Source of the DNA: Candidatus Rokuibacteriota bacterium
GTDB taxonomy: Bacteria; Methylomirabilota; Methylomirabilia; Rokubacteriales; CSP1-6
Reading direction: 5' to 3'
Length of the DNA: 64,000 nt
Assembly: GCA_003220685.1 (NCBI GenBank)
Contig: QHTE01000056.1
Location: 1-64,000, forward strand
The notes beneath the pieces are model-generated. The model searched no databases, was not told the DNA's origin, and worked only from the letters and a program-made list of their open reading frames with translations. Within the stretch, counting starts at the first letter, position 1, and every line of letters begins with the position of its first letter. Made by a program: the position numbers and the translations under genes. This document shows, piece by piece, positions 48,545-57,997 of this stretch.

Positions 48545-50332
48545 GTGCGCAGAGTCGACCTTACCATTGGTATTGGTGGCGCGGCGGGCCAGGGAATTGC
48601 CACTCCCGGCGACATTCTGGCGCGGATCTTCGTCCGCCGCGGGCTCCACGTGAATGCCTACAATGCGTACCAATCCATCATTCGCGGCGGTCACATCTTC
48701 TTGACCCTCCGCACGAGTGACCAGCCCGTTCTCAGTCAGGGTGACAAGATCGATGTGCTCGTCCCGTTGAATCAGGACACCATGGATCGACACTTGAGGC
48801 TGATGCGCCCGGGCTCCGCGGTGCTCTTCAACAGCGACACGATCAAGCCGGGTGTCGTCGCCGATGGCGTGCAACTCTGCCCGTTTTCCGTCAAAGCCCT
48901 GGCGCCCGCCATCAGGGGCGATCTCGTCCAGAACACCATAGCGCTGGCCGCGATCCTTCGCATGATCAAGGTCGAGTTCAAGATTCTCGAGGAGATCTTG
49001 GCGATCCAGTTCAGGAGGCGGGGCGCGGCCGCCGTGGCCGAAAACACGGGCGTCGCACGAGCAGGCTACGACTGCGCGGCGACTCATTTCACCGAATTCT
49101 CATTCTCGCTGCCTGACATGGGCAAGCGCCTGGCGTTCTTCGAGGGCAACCAGGCGCTCGCGATGGGCGGCGCCGCCGCCGGCGTGCGCTTTTACTGTGC
49201 CTATCCCATGAGCCCGGCGTCCGGAGTGCTTCACTGGATGTCGCGGCACGCGCGGCAGCTCGGCATCATGGTTCGGCAGGTCGAGGACGAGATCGGCGTG
49301 ATCAACATGGCGATCGGGGCGGCTCACACGGGCTGCCGCGCCATGTGCGCGACCTCGGGCGGCGGCTTCGCCCTCATGACCGAAGCGCTGGGCGCGGCGG
49401 CCATGATGGAGATCCCCGTCGTCTGCATCAACGTCCAGCGGGCGGGCCCGGCCACCGGCGTGCCCACCAAGACCGAGCAGGGCGATCTCTGGCAGGTGCT
49501 GGGTGCCGGCCAGGGAGACTATCCCCGGATCATCGTCGCGCCGACGAACATCGTCGATTGCTTCAAGCTCGTCCCGACGCTCTTCAACCTGGTCGACAAG
49601 TTCCAGTGTCCGGGCATCATCCTCTCCGATCTTCTTCTGTCGGAGGGCCGGTCCAGCATCGACCCGGCGGAGCTTGATTTCAAAGTCCCCATCGACCGCG
49701 GCGACGTCATCGGCCTTAACGGTGACGGGCCGCCCGTTAATGGCCACTTCAAGCGTTACCTCGTCACGGAAAGCGGTATCTCGCCGCGGGCGTTACCAGG
49801 GACTCCCGGCTTCAGCCATGTCGTGGCCACCGACGAGCACGACGAGGATGGCGTGCTGATCAGCGACGAATTCACGGACCCGCACAAGCGTCAGGCCATC
49901 CACGAGAAGCGGATGCGCAAGATGGACGGAGTGCTGCCGCTCCTCCCGTCGCCGGAGCTTCATGGGGCTGCGGGCGCGCAAGTCACGCTGTTGGGCTGGG
50001 GCTCGACCGAAGGGGTCATTCGCGAAGCCATCCAACAGCTAGCCGAGGCAAACGTCGCGGCCAACAACCTCCAGATTAGGTGGCTGGTCCCGCTGCACGC
50101 CGAGGCGATCCTTTCGATCCTGTCCAAGTGTCGGAAGGTCATCGTCGTCGAGAACAACTACAGCGGGCAGTTCGCGCGCTACTTGCGATCGGAGACCGGG
50201 TTCGCCGCCGACGGTCACATCCGAAAATACGACGGGGAGCCGTTCATGCCGCACCACCTCGTGGACGGGGTCAATGCCATTCTGGCGGGTTCGACCAAAC
50301 TCTACGTGCCCGTGCACGAGATCCAGGTTTGA
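48545..50332 (+). CDS. korA: 2-oxoacid:ferredoxin oxidoreductase, alpha subunit (gamma-alpha fusion)
   Basis: The 595-residue protein joins the gamma domain (LTIGIGGAAGQGIATPGDILARIFVRRG at residues 5-32, IRGGHIFLTLR, VPLNQDT) to the alpha domain (FFEGNQALAMGGAAAGVRFYCAYPMSPASGVLHWM). The DEIGVINMAIGAAHTGCRAMCATSGGGFALM segment and the C-terminal VTLLGWGSTEGVIREAI and KVIVVENNYSGQ follow. This is the KorA type of two-subunit pyruvate/2-oxoglutarate/branched-chain 2-oxoacid oxidoreductases, which decarboxylate the acid to its CoA ester and reduce ferredoxin. GTG 48545 follows AGGAGA. The beta subunit gene is 11 bp downstream. Confidence 0.93.
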   Translation: MRRVDLTIGIGGAAGQGIATPGDILARIFVRRGLHVNAYNAYQSIIRGGHIFLTLRTSDQPVLSQGDKIDVLVPLNQDTMDRHLRLMRPGSAVLFNSDTIKPGVVADGVQLCPFSVKALAPAIRGDLVQNTIALAAILRMIKVEFKILEEILAIQFRRRGAAAVAENTGVARAGYDCAATHFTEFSFSLPDMGKRLAFFEGNQALAMGGAAAGVRFYCAYPMSPASGVLHWMSRHARQLGIMVRQVEDEIGVINMAIGAAHTGCRAMCATSGGGFALMTEALGAAAMMEIPVVCINVQRAGPATGVPTKTEQGDLWQVLGAGQGDYPRIIVAPTNIVDCFKLVPTLFNLVDKFQCPGIILSDLLLSEGRSSIDPAELDFKVPIDRGDVIGLNGDGPPVNGHFKRYLVTESGISPRALPGTPGFSHVVATDEHDEDGVLISDEFTDPHKRQAIHEKRMRKMDGVLPLLPSPELHGAAGAQVTLLGWGSTEGVIREAIQQLAEANVAANNLQIRWLVPLHAEAILSILSKCRKVIVVENNYSGQFARYLRSETGFAADGHIRKYDGEPFMPHHLVDGVNAILAGSTKLYVPVHEIQV

Positions 50333-50343
50333 AGGAGACGGCG

Positions 50344-51243
50344 ATGGCCACCATGGTTCAGACCGAACGCGTCAAGGTAACGGTCAAGGATCTCAAAGGC
50401 AAGGTCGATCCCGATTGGTGTCCCGGATGCGGCGACTTCGGCGTGCTCGCGGCCCTGAAGCAGGCAATCGTCGAGGCGGGGCTCGAGCCCCACAAGGTCT
50501 TGACCATCAGCGGCATCGGCTGCTCGTCGAACCTGCCCGGCTATCTCAACACGTATGGCATGCACACCTTGCATGGCCGTGCCCTGGCGGTGGCCACCGG
50601 AGCCCAGCTGGCCAATCATGACTTGAAGATCGTCGTGACGGGCGGAGACGGCGACGGGTACGGCATCGGCGGCAATCACTTTGTCCACGCCATGCGCCGC
50701 AACGTCGATCTGACCTACATCGTGATGAACAACCAGATCTACGGGCTGACGACCGGCCAGCTGTCACCCACCAGTATCAAGGGAATGAACACCAAGAGCA
50801 CGCCATTCGGCAGCGTTGAAAACCCCATCAACCCGATCCCGCTAGCCATCGCGGCTGGGGCCTCTTACGTCGCTCGCGGATTTACCGGGCAGCAGAGGCA
50901 GCTGGTCGAGCTGATCAAGGGGGGTCTGCAGCACCGAGGCTTCGCCCTGATCGACACCTTCAGCCCTTGCGTGACGTACAACCACGACAACACCCATGAA
51001 TTTTTCAAGCAGAGGACCCGCAAACTGGAAGAAATGGGTCATGACCCGACCGACTTGCATGGCGCTCTGGAGAAGGGCTGGCTGTGGGGCGAAGTCATCC
51101 CGATCGGCCTTTTCTGGAGGCGCCAGGATCTGCCGGCGCTAGATCAGCTCGAGCCAGTCCTCGGTGAAGGCGGCCCGCTGGCGCACCGTCCGCTGGGCGT
51201 CGCCTCGGACATCGCGCAGGCACTCATCAAAGAATTGATGTAG
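50344..51243 (+). CDS. korB: 2-oxoacid:ferredoxin oxidoreductase, beta subunit
   Basis: From ATG 50344 (AAGGAGACG upstream) the 299-residue protein has the Fe-S cysteines C26 and C29 in WCPGCGDFG, a third in GIGCSSNLPGY and a fourth in FSPCVTYNHDN, plus the TPP/Mg motif GDGDGYGIGGNHFVHAMRRN. NNQIYGLTTGQLSPTS is the usual TPP-loop end. It houses thiamine diphosphate and the 4Fe-4S cluster of the KorAB enzyme. The frame continues to 50080 inside korA without similarity. No separate ferredoxin subunit gene is present nearby. Confidence 0.94.
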   Translation: MATMVQTERVKVTVKDLKGKVDPDWCPGCGDFGVLAALKQAIVEAGLEPHKVLTISGIGCSSNLPGYLNTYGMHTLHGRALAVATGAQLANHDLKIVVTGGDGDGYGIGGNHFVHAMRRNVDLTYIVMNNQIYGLTTGQLSPTSIKGMNTKSTPFGSVENPINPIPLAIAAGASYVARGFTGQQRQLVELIKGGLQHRGFALIDTFSPCVTYNHDNTHEFFKQRTRKLEEMGHDPTDLHGALEKGWLWGEVIPIGLFWRRQDLPALDQLEPVLGEGGPLAHRPLGVASDIAQALIKELM

Positions 51244-51256
51244 CGCCCGCGGCGGC

Positions 51257-51782
51257 TCAGTTCCCGCTCGCATGGCAGACGCGACGCACCGCGGCCACGA
51301 TCTTCTCTTGCGTGGGTGTTTTCAGATGCTCGAGGTTCCTCGCGGGGGGCGGTCGGCGGAGTGCAAGCCGACGAAACCGACGCCTGAGTCGACCACGACG
51401 GCCCTGTGAGTCTTCCTTACGGAACGGACGATCGTCTGCTCGTCCATTGGGCGGAGCGTCCGTGGGTCCACGATCTCCACGGAGATCGAGTCCTTCTCGA
51501 GCGCCTCGGCCGCCTCCATCGCGCATCGGACCGTTCCGATGTAGGCGACGACTGTGACGTCGTGCCCTTGGCGGCGCACGACCGCCTCACCGAGCGGAAT
51601 CGTGAAGTCGGGATCTTCGGGCACCTCGCCTTTCAACCTTGAGCCCGGGCACGTCAACGAAGTACCTCACCGTCGACTGCGGGTGCCTTACCGCTAACTG
51701 GCGCATGGGATCGCCACGGCCGCGGATCACGATCGGGACGTTGCATTGCCCGCCCGACACGTAGGAGAGCCTCGCCGCTGTT
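51257..51782 (-). pseudogene. 2-oxoacid dehydrogenase E1 beta subunit (transketolase C-terminal part), decayed
   Basis: Read on the minus strand, pieces of an E1-beta protein appear in order but in different frames. These are ARLSYVSGGQCNVPIVIRG and FVDVPGLKV (about 51640-51775), then GEVPEDPDFTIPLGEAVVRRQG, VTVVAYIGTVRCAMEAAEAL and VDPRTLRPMDEQTIVRSV with HRAVVVDSG (51340-51630), then EHLKTPTQEKIVAAVRRV and the stop (51257-51340). At least two frameshifts and an internal deletion of some tens of residues separate them. The N-terminal half is gone. It is a dead remnant of a pyruvate/acetoin/branched-chain dehydrogenase gene. Confidence 0.8.
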
Positions 51783-51836
51783 ACCAACATGGCAGCCTCG
51801 GCGCCGTACGAGGAGCTCAGGCTCAAAGGCAAATGA
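51783..51836 (+). pseudogene. 3' tail of a solute-binding-protein gene (duplication scar)
   Basis: This 54-bp piece reads TNMAASAPYEELRLKGK and a stop, almost the same as the C-terminus of the intact protein ending at 53388 (TNMATSAPYEELRLKSK). It abuts the E1-beta remnant on one side and lies eight bases before the start of that same binding-protein gene. It is therefore the last trace of a tandem copy that was mostly deleted. Confidence 0.8.
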
Positions 51837-51843
51837 GGGACGC

Positions 51844-53388
51844 GTGACTCCAGTGGTCCGATCGTTCGCCGCTCTCGCCGCGCTCCTCGTCGCGTGGGCC
51901 GGACCGCCGGCGTCGTCCTTCGCCGCTGGTCCAGAAGGGACGTTGACGATCGCCCGGACCGAATCGACGGCGGCCCGATGGTTCGACCCTGCGGAAATGG
52001 ACGGAGGGCTCACCGGATTCTTTTACTTCTACGCCCTGCACGACGCGCTGGTTAAGCCTATGCCCGGCAATGCGCTTGCGCCGTGCCTGGCGGAATCGTG
52101 GAGCGCTTCGCCCGACGGGCTCGCGTACGAGTTCGTCCTGCGCAAGGGTGTCAGGTTCCACAACGGTGATCCGCTCACCACCGAGGACGTCAAGTTCTCC
52201 TTCGAGCGTTACCGCGGCGCGGCTGCCAAGATGCTGAAGGACCACGTGGCATCGGTCGACATCGTCGATCCGACTCGCATTCGCTTCCGTCTGAAGCGGG
52301 CCTGGCCCGATTTCATGACCTTCTACGGAGGGCTGGCCACCAGCGCCGGGTGGGTCGTCCCCAAGAAATACGTGGAGAGGGTGGGCGACGACGGGTTCCG
52401 GAAGGCGCCGGTCGGGGCAGGACCCTACAAGTTCGTCTCGTTCAAGCCCGGTGTCGAGCTCGTCCTGGAAGCGAACGAGCAGTACTGGCGCAAGACTCCC
52501 GGCGTCAAGACACTCATCATGCGCGGTGTCCCCGATGTCGCCACGCGTCTGGTCATGCTCAAGCGCGGCGAGGCCGATATCGCGTACGCGTTTGCCAGCA
52601 GCATGGCGGAGGAGATCAAGCGGACCCCGGGGCTGACGCTCCGGCCCTTCTATCCTCCGTTCGTCGTCTGGCTGGTCTTCACCGAGCAGTGGGATCCGAA
52701 ATCGCCATGGTCGGATCGACGGGTGCGTCTGGCCGCCAACCTGGCCATCAACCGGAACGCCATCAATCAGGCCGAGACCCTCGGACTCTCGAAGCTCACT
52801 GCGAGCATCGTTCCCCAGAGCTTCGACGGCTATTGGCCGGCGCCGCTCTACGCCTATGACCCACCGCGAGCAAAGCAGCTCCTGGCGGAAGCCGGATACC
52901 CCAATGGCTTCGACGCCGGGCCGATCTCGGTGGATATCTCGTGGGCGACCGTCACGGAGGCCATCGTCAACGACCTTCGCGCGGCGGGAATGCGCGCAAC
53001 GGTCCGTCCGCTGGAGCGTGCGGCCTTCGTCAAGGAGTACCAGGACAAACGGCTCCGGCCCATCGTCCAGAGTGGAAGCGCTACCTTCGGCAACGCGGCG
53101 ACCCGGCTCGACGCTTTCGTGGCGTCGACCGGTCCCTTCACCTACGGGACCTATCCGGACATCGAGGGGTTGATGCGAGAGCTCGCGGGCGAGGTGGACC
53201 GCGGTAAGCGCGAGACGATCCTCCACCGGATCCAGCAGCTCGTCTACGAGAAGGTGATGTACGGGCCGCTCTGGGAGCAAGCGGGCATCGGCGCGTTCGG
53301 GCCCCGCGTGGAGGAGCCCGCGATCGGGCTCATCACCAACATGGCGACGTCGGCGCCGTACGAGGAGCTGAGACTGAAGAGCAAGTGA
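51844..53388 (+). CDS. ABC transporter substrate-binding protein, family 5 (orphan)
   Basis: The 514-residue precursor (GTG 51844) has a signal peptide (VRSFAALAALLVAWAGPPASSFAA) and a complete family 5 binding domain: LAESWSASPDGLAYEFVLRKG, FHNGDPLTTEDVKFSFERY, FVSFKPGVELVLEANEQYWRK, AKQLLAEAGYPNGFDAG. It is a close paralogue of the protein at 37669-39225, differing mostly in the N-terminal lobe around the ligand (FYFYALHDALVKPMPG kept; cleft loops differ). No permease gene adjoins. The 3' tail of a former tandem copy lies just upstream. Confidence 0.93.
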   Translation: MTPVVRSFAALAALLVAWAGPPASSFAAGPEGTLTIARTESTAARWFDPAEMDGGLTGFFYFYALHDALVKPMPGNALAPCLAESWSASPDGLAYEFVLRKGVRFHNGDPLTTEDVKFSFERYRGAAAKMLKDHVASVDIVDPTRIRFRLKRAWPDFMTFYGGLATSAGWVVPKKYVERVGDDGFRKAPVGAGPYKFVSFKPGVELVLEANEQYWRKTPGVKTLIMRGVPDVATRLVMLKRGEADIAYAFASSMAEEIKRTPGLTLRPFYPPFVVWLVFTEQWDPKSPWSDRRVRLAANLAINRNAINQAETLGLSKLTASIVPQSFDGYWPAPLYAYDPPRAKQLLAEAGYPNGFDAGPISVDISWATVTEAIVNDLRAAGMRATVRPLERAAFVKEYQDKRLRPIVQSGSATFGNAATRLDAFVASTGPFTYGTYPDIEGLMRELAGEVDRGKRETILHRIQQLVYEKVMYGPLWEQAGIGAFGPRVEEPAIGLITNMATSAPYEELRLKSK

Positions 53389-53898
53389 GCGGCCCAGCTG
53401 GCGCTCATGAACGGCGAGAATCACGTCGACCTACTCTCTTCGCCACGACGTCGCAACAGGCGACTGGTCTTGGCGCTGATGGTTTAGCCGTCGCGCCCGC
53501 ACGGGAATCGTGAACGTGAACGTCGAGTCCACAGGGTACATTTCATGTGATCCTCACGAGCGGCGACGGTCGGAAGTGCGCCAACGTTAGCGCCGATTGA
53601 CGAAGGCGCTCAGGGACGCTAGAGTCTCGCCACTCTCATGACTCTCCGATCTTCGGTTCCATAAGCGACCGAGAAGGCCTGGTGACGGAGATCCGCACGC
53701 CGGGAGTGGCGGAGGCCGGAAACGGGCCGCGGCGCCAGTCCTCGACCCCACTCCAGACTGTGCGGGCTGGTCGGGCTGACGCTCCCGCAATCGATATTGA
53801 TCAGGGCCGCAGAGATCGACCCGTAAGTGAGGAGCGCGCCCGGGCCCCCGCGGCATGACATACGGAGGATGAGCGTTCGAGTCTGAGGAGGGCACAGC
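53389..53898. other. Gene-free stretch between two binding-protein genes
   Basis: No protein-like frame, RNA or clear terminator is visible in these 510 bp; long minus-strand frames here are shadows of the downstream gene. Confidence 0.5.
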
Positions 53899-55512
53899 AT
53901 GCGTCGCTCTCGCTTCGTTCCGATGGCTGGATGGTTGTCTCTCGTGGTCCTGGTCGTCCTTGGCGCATCTCCCACGCTCGGTTTGGCACCCAACCACGGT
54001 GGCGAGCTCACTCTTCGGCTGCGCGAGGACCTGCCGCAGGGATTCGCCATAAACGAAACCGCCACGATCTCTACCATGTGGCCGGCGATGCCCTGCTTGA
54101 GCAACCTGGTGCTCTTCGATCCGCTCAAGACCACGCACAGTGTGGACGCGATCATCGGCGAACTGGCGGAGAGGTGGTCGTGGCAAAGCAACTACCGCAG
54201 CCTGGTGTTCTTCCTGCGGACGGGAGTGAGGTGGCACGACGGCAAGCCCTTCAGCTCCAAAGACGTCAAATTCACGTTCGACTTGCTTCGTGAGAGCCCG
54301 GACGCTCCGACCAAGCTGCGCATCAACCCGCGGCGGGACTGGTACGCGAACCTCGAAGCCGTTGACGCAGTCGATCCCCAAACCGTCGCGTTCCGGCTGA
54401 AGCGGCCGCAACCCTCGCTGCTCCTGATGCTCGCATCCGGCTACACGCCGATCTACGCGGCTCACGTGCCACCGGCCAGCTATCGCACGGGTTGCGTCGG
54501 GACCGGGCCCTACAAGCTGAAGGAGTGGCGCAAGGGTGAGTTCGTCGAGTACATAAAAAACCCGGACTATTTCGTCAAGGGACGGCCTTATCTGGCCGGC
54601 CTCCGGTATCTGATCATCGGCGAGCGGGGCACGGCGACGGCGGCACTCCAGGCCGGCCGCGTGGACGCGGCGTTTCCGGGCCAGACGCCCAAGCCGATCG
54701 CGGAGCGGCTCAAGAAGGCAGTGCCCCAACTCGTGATGACAACAGTGAACACGAGCGTCATGGATCATCTTGTCGTCAACACCCAGAAGCCGCCCTTCGA
54801 TAATGCGAAGGTCCGGCTTGCTCTGAGCCGCGCCATCGATCGCCGCGCGCTGATCGACGGCGTGTACCAGGGCGGGGCGGTCCTCGGGGCCTCGATGGCT
54901 CCGCCACCCTATGGCGTGTGGGGGCTCCTCGACAAGGACATCCGTGCACTCCCCGGCAATGGTGAAGCGGCCGACGAGAAGGCGAAGGCGCGGACTCTCC
55001 TGGCCGAGGCTGGTTTCGGGCCCAACGCTCCATTGAGGCTCGAGCTGCTGACGCGCGCGCTGCCCGACTTCCTGGACGTGGCCTCCTTCGTGATCAATGA
55101 GTTGAAGCACGTCGGTGTTGAGGCCTCCCTGAGGCAGGTGGAGTCAGCGCAGTGGCACCCGCTGCAGACGCGCGGCGATTTTCAGATTGGGATAGAGCGG
55201 ACCGGCATCGAGCCGGACGACCCGGACGCCAACTTCTACGAGAACTACGGCTGCGGGTCGCCGCGGAACTATCCCCGTTACTGCAACGAGGAGATCTCGC
55301 GCCTGATCGATCGGCAATCGCTGGAGTTGGACCCCGCTAAGCGCCTCGCGCTGGTTCACACGATCCAGCGAAAGCTCGAGGAGGCGGCGGTCCGCCCGGT
55401 GCTGGGCTGGCGGCTGGATTACTACACGGTCTGGCCATATGTGAAAAACCTGATTCCTCACCAGTCCATCTATAGCTGGGGCCGCATGCAGGAAGTGTGG
55501 GTCGACAAGTAA
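53899..55512 (+). CDS. ABC transporter substrate-binding protein, peptide type (orphan)
   Basis: The 537-residue precursor starts at ATG 53899, with GAGGAGGG upstream, and has a signal peptide (MAGWLSLVVLVVLGASPTLG). The mature domain is family 5: LAERWSWQSNYRSLVFFLRTGVRWHDGKPFSSKDVKFTFDLL, VAFRLKRPQPSLL, GTGPYKLKEWRKGEFVEYIKNPDYF, VRLALSRAIDRRALIDGVY, and a C-terminal DDPDANFYENYGCGSPRNY. It is more distant from the two paralogues at 37669 and 51844 and closer to dipeptide/oligopeptide receptors. No permease or ATPase gene is beside it. Confidence 0.93.
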   Translation: MRRSRFVPMAGWLSLVVLVVLGASPTLGLAPNHGGELTLRLREDLPQGFAINETATISTMWPAMPCLSNLVLFDPLKTTHSVDAIIGELAERWSWQSNYRSLVFFLRTGVRWHDGKPFSSKDVKFTFDLLRESPDAPTKLRINPRRDWYANLEAVDAVDPQTVAFRLKRPQPSLLLMLASGYTPIYAAHVPPASYRTGCVGTGPYKLKEWRKGEFVEYIKNPDYFVKGRPYLAGLRYLIIGERGTATAALQAGRVDAAFPGQTPKPIAERLKKAVPQLVMTTVNTSVMDHLVVNTQKPPFDNAKVRLALSRAIDRRALIDGVYQGGAVLGASMAPPPYGVWGLLDKDIRALPGNGEAADEKAKARTLLAEAGFGPNAPLRLELLTRALPDFLDVASFVINELKHVGVEASLRQVESAQWHPLQTRGDFQIGIERTGIEPDDPDANFYENYGCGSPRNYPRYCNEEISRLIDRQSLELDPAKRLALVHTIQRKLEEAAVRPVLGWRLDYYTVWPYVKNLIPHQSIYSWGRMQEVWVDK

Positions 55513-55544
55513 CGGGGCGCATCGGCGCATGGCGCGAAGAGCGC

Positions 55545-55573
55545 TTGACACTATCGATGGGCGGTGCTGTGAT
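55545..55573 (+). promoter_or_regulatory. Sigma-70-type promoter candidate for the sugar ABC genes
   Basis: A perfect TTGACA (55545-55550), a 17-bp spacer and TGTGAT (55568-55573, four of six consensus bases) lie about 95 bp ahead of the family 1 binding-protein gene. Confidence 0.5.
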
Positions 55574-55666
55574 CGCCTTCGTTTCGATAGCGAGGATGTG
55601 CAGGCCGCGAGCCGGTCGCTCGTGGCAGCCGGGGTGGTACACGGTCCAGCGCGCCGGGGGTGAGCC

Positions 55667-56983
55667 ATGGCAATGCAGCCAGGCGGCGTAACGAGACTCG
55701 GTCGGCGGGCATTTCTGAGGACTGCGGGCGCGATGACGGGGGCCGTAGCGGTCGGCGGGCTCCCCGAAATGGTCGCGGCGCAGAAGGCCCCCAGCTTTCC
55801 GAAGGGAACAAAGCTCAGCATCCTGGAATGGGTGAGCTTCGTTCCGGCCTCCGACGTGGAGTTCAAGCGGCTCGCGGCGGAATTCGGGAAGGTCGCCGGG
55901 GTCGACGTCACAGTCGACTTGATCAACATGAACGACCTGAACCCCCGGATCGCCTCGGCCATCGAGACCAAGAGTGGTCCCGACATCATCATGATGATCT
56001 CCAACTGGCCGCATCTCTACGCCGACGGCCTCGCCGACGTGGACGATGTTGCGGAGGAGATCGCCAGCCGGGACGGCGCGTACTACGAGCACAACAAGAA
56101 GGTCAGCGTCGTCGGCAACCGCTGGAAGGCGGTTCCGCTCTGCTCGGTTCCCTCGACGTGGGCGTACCGCGAGGACTGGTTCAAGGAGGTCGGGGCCACC
56201 AAGTTCCCCGAGACCTGGGACGAGTGGCGCAAGGTGGGCATCGCGCTCAAGAAGAAGAACCAGCCCATGGGGCAGGCCTTCGGCCACAGCTTGGGCGATC
56301 CCAACAACTGGGCCTACTCGGTCACCTGGGGGTTCGGCGGCGCCGAGACCGACCAGAGCGGGAAGGTCATCATCAACAGCAAGGAGACGCTCGAGGCCGT
56401 GAAGTTTACCGTCGCCGCCTGGAAGGACTGCCTCGACGAGGGCGGGCTGGCCTGGGACGACAGCAGCAACAACCGCGCGTACCTCGCCGGGACGATCTCG
56501 GCGACGATCAATGGCGCGAGCATCTACTTCGTCGCCAAGCGGCAATTCCCCGACATCGCCAAGGTCACCGGTCACGCCCACATGCCGAAGGGCCCGGGCG
56601 GGCGCTTCTACAACATCGGCGGTCAGGGCCGCGCCGTCATGAAGTACTCCAAGAATCAGCAGGTGGCCAAGGAGTTCCTTCGCTGGTTCATGGACCGACC
56701 CCAGTACGACAAGTGGATGGCGGCGAACGATGGCTACACCGTCGGCCCGACGCCTTACTGGGAGAAGCATTCCTTGTGGGAGAAGGACCCGAAGCTCATC
56801 CCGTTCAGGGAAGCATCGAAGTTTGGCCGCTGGCCGGGCTATCCCGGTCCGCCGAGCCGGAAGGCGTCCGAGGCGCTGGTCAAGTACATCCTCGTGGACA
56901 TGTACGCCCAGGCCATCAAGGGCATGAAGCCCGAGGACGCCGTGAAATGGGCGGAGAGTGAGCTGAAGAAAGCTTACGCATAG
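55667..56983 (+). CDS. ABC transporter substrate-binding protein, family 1 (sugar type), Tat-exported
   Basis: The 438-residue precursor carries a twin-arginine signal (LGRRAFLRTAGAMTGAVAVGGLP). A MalE/UgpB-like domain follows: LSILEWVSFVPASDVEFKRLAAEFGK, SGPDIIMMISNWPHLYADGLADVDD, KAVPLCSVPSTWAYREDWFKEVGATKFPETWDEW, and ARAVMKYSKNQQVAKEFLRWFM. Such receptors bind oligosaccharides, polyols or glycerol phosphodiesters. Export by Tat implies folding before secretion. It is the first gene of a three-gene importer operon, 25 bp ahead of the first permease. Confidence 0.92.
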   Translation: MAMQPGGVTRLGRRAFLRTAGAMTGAVAVGGLPEMVAAQKAPSFPKGTKLSILEWVSFVPASDVEFKRLAAEFGKVAGVDVTVDLINMNDLNPRIASAIETKSGPDIIMMISNWPHLYADGLADVDDVAEEIASRDGAYYEHNKKVSVVGNRWKAVPLCSVPSTWAYREDWFKEVGATKFPETWDEWRKVGIALKKKNQPMGQAFGHSLGDPNNWAYSVTWGFGGAETDQSGKVIINSKETLEAVKFTVAAWKDCLDEGGLAWDDSSNNRAYLAGTISATINGASIYFVAKRQFPDIAKVTGHAHMPKGPGGRFYNIGGQGRAVMKYSKNQQVAKEFLRWFMDRPQYDKWMAANDGYTVGPTPYWEKHSLWEKDPKLIPFREASKFGRWPGYPGPPSRKASEALVKYILVDMYAQAIKGMKPEDAVKWAESELKKAYA

Positions 56984-57008
56984 GCGGAGCGCGGCCGGAA
57001 TAGCGCCA

Positions 57009-57995
57009 ATGGCTGATCAGAGCATCGAGCCCATCCTGGCCAAGAGCGCGGCGTCTGGAGCGCCGGCGATCGCGGCTCCCGTCGTGGTCGCGGTCGCGAA
57101 GTCTCGTCGCCCGCGTCGGCTTGGCCATCTCCTGGAGCAGGAGCACATCCTGGCAGGTGCGCTCCTTGCGCCCACCCTCGTCATCCTGACGCTCTTCATC
57201 GCCTATCCGTTCGTCCTGGGTATCTGGCTCGCGGTCAGCGACAAGGTCGTCGGGCGGCCGGGCAACTTCGTCGGGCTACAGAACTTCTGGGTGAACCTGC
57301 ACGACACGATTTTCCTCCGCGCTTTTCAAAACACGTTCGTCTACACCTTCATCGCGACGATCCTCAAACTGGCGTTGGGGATGGGAGCCGCGCTCCTTCT
57401 CAATCACCACTTCCGGTTCAAGCGGATCGTGCGGGCGGGGATGCTCCTTCCCTGGATCGTGCCCACCGTCCTGAGCACGCTCGCGTGGCAGTGGATGTTC
57501 GACGCGACGTTCAGCGTGTTCAACTGGGTGCTCATCAACGTCGGCCTCATCTCGCAGCGAATCCTATGGCTGGGCGACGGCACCATGGCCATGGGCTGCC
57601 TGATCCTGGTCAACGTGTGGCGCGGCATGCCCTTCTTCGCCATCACCCTCCTGGCCGGGCTGCAGACCGTCAACCCCGATTTGCACGAGGCCGCGGAGAT
57701 CGATGGGGCCAATGCCTGGCAGCGTTTCTGGCGGGTGACCCTTCCCTTGATCAAGCCGATCATGCTGGTGGTGGTCTTGTTCTCGATGATCGCGACCTTC
57801 GGCGACTTCCAGCTCATCTACGTTCTGACGCGAGGCGGGCCCTACAGCAGTACGCATGTCTTCGGGACGTACGCCTACGAGATCGCCATGCGGGCGGCCA
57901 AGCTGGGTCAAGGCGCCTCGATCTCGCTCTTCCTCTTCCCATTCCTCCTCATGGTCATCGTGTTTCAGCTCTGGTACATCCGGCGGAGCGACTGA
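57009..57995 (+). CDS. Sugar ABC transporter permease, MalF/UgpA type
   Basis: The 328-residue protein has a polar N-terminus with a first helix near residue 50 (LAGALLAPTLVILTLFIAYPFVLGIWLAVSDK), six membrane segments in all, and the EAA loop HEAAEIDGANAWQRFWRVTLPLIKP. It forms one half of the channel with the next gene's product. A second ATG-free extension is not needed; ATG 57009 follows the binding-protein stop by 25 bp. Confidence 0.92.
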   Translation: MADQSIEPILAKSAASGAPAIAAPVVVAVAKSRRPRRLGHLLEQEHILAGALLAPTLVILTLFIAYPFVLGIWLAVSDKVVGRPGNFVGLQNFWVNLHDTIFLRAFQNTFVYTFIATILKLALGMGAALLLNHHFRFKRIVRAGMLLPWIVPTVLSTLAWQWMFDATFSVFNWVLINVGLISQRILWLGDGTMAMGCLILVNVWRGMPFFAITLLAGLQTVNPDLHEAAEIDGANAWQRFWRVTLPLIKPIMLVVVLFSMIATFGDFQLIYVLTRGGPYSSTHVFGTYAYEIAMRAAKLGQGASISLFLFPFLLMVIVFQLWYIRRSD

Positions 57996-57997
57996 CC

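Noticed and set aside
53587..55110. Minus-strand open frame of 507 codons
   Set aside because: Antisense to the peptide-binding protein gene at 53899 and without motifs.
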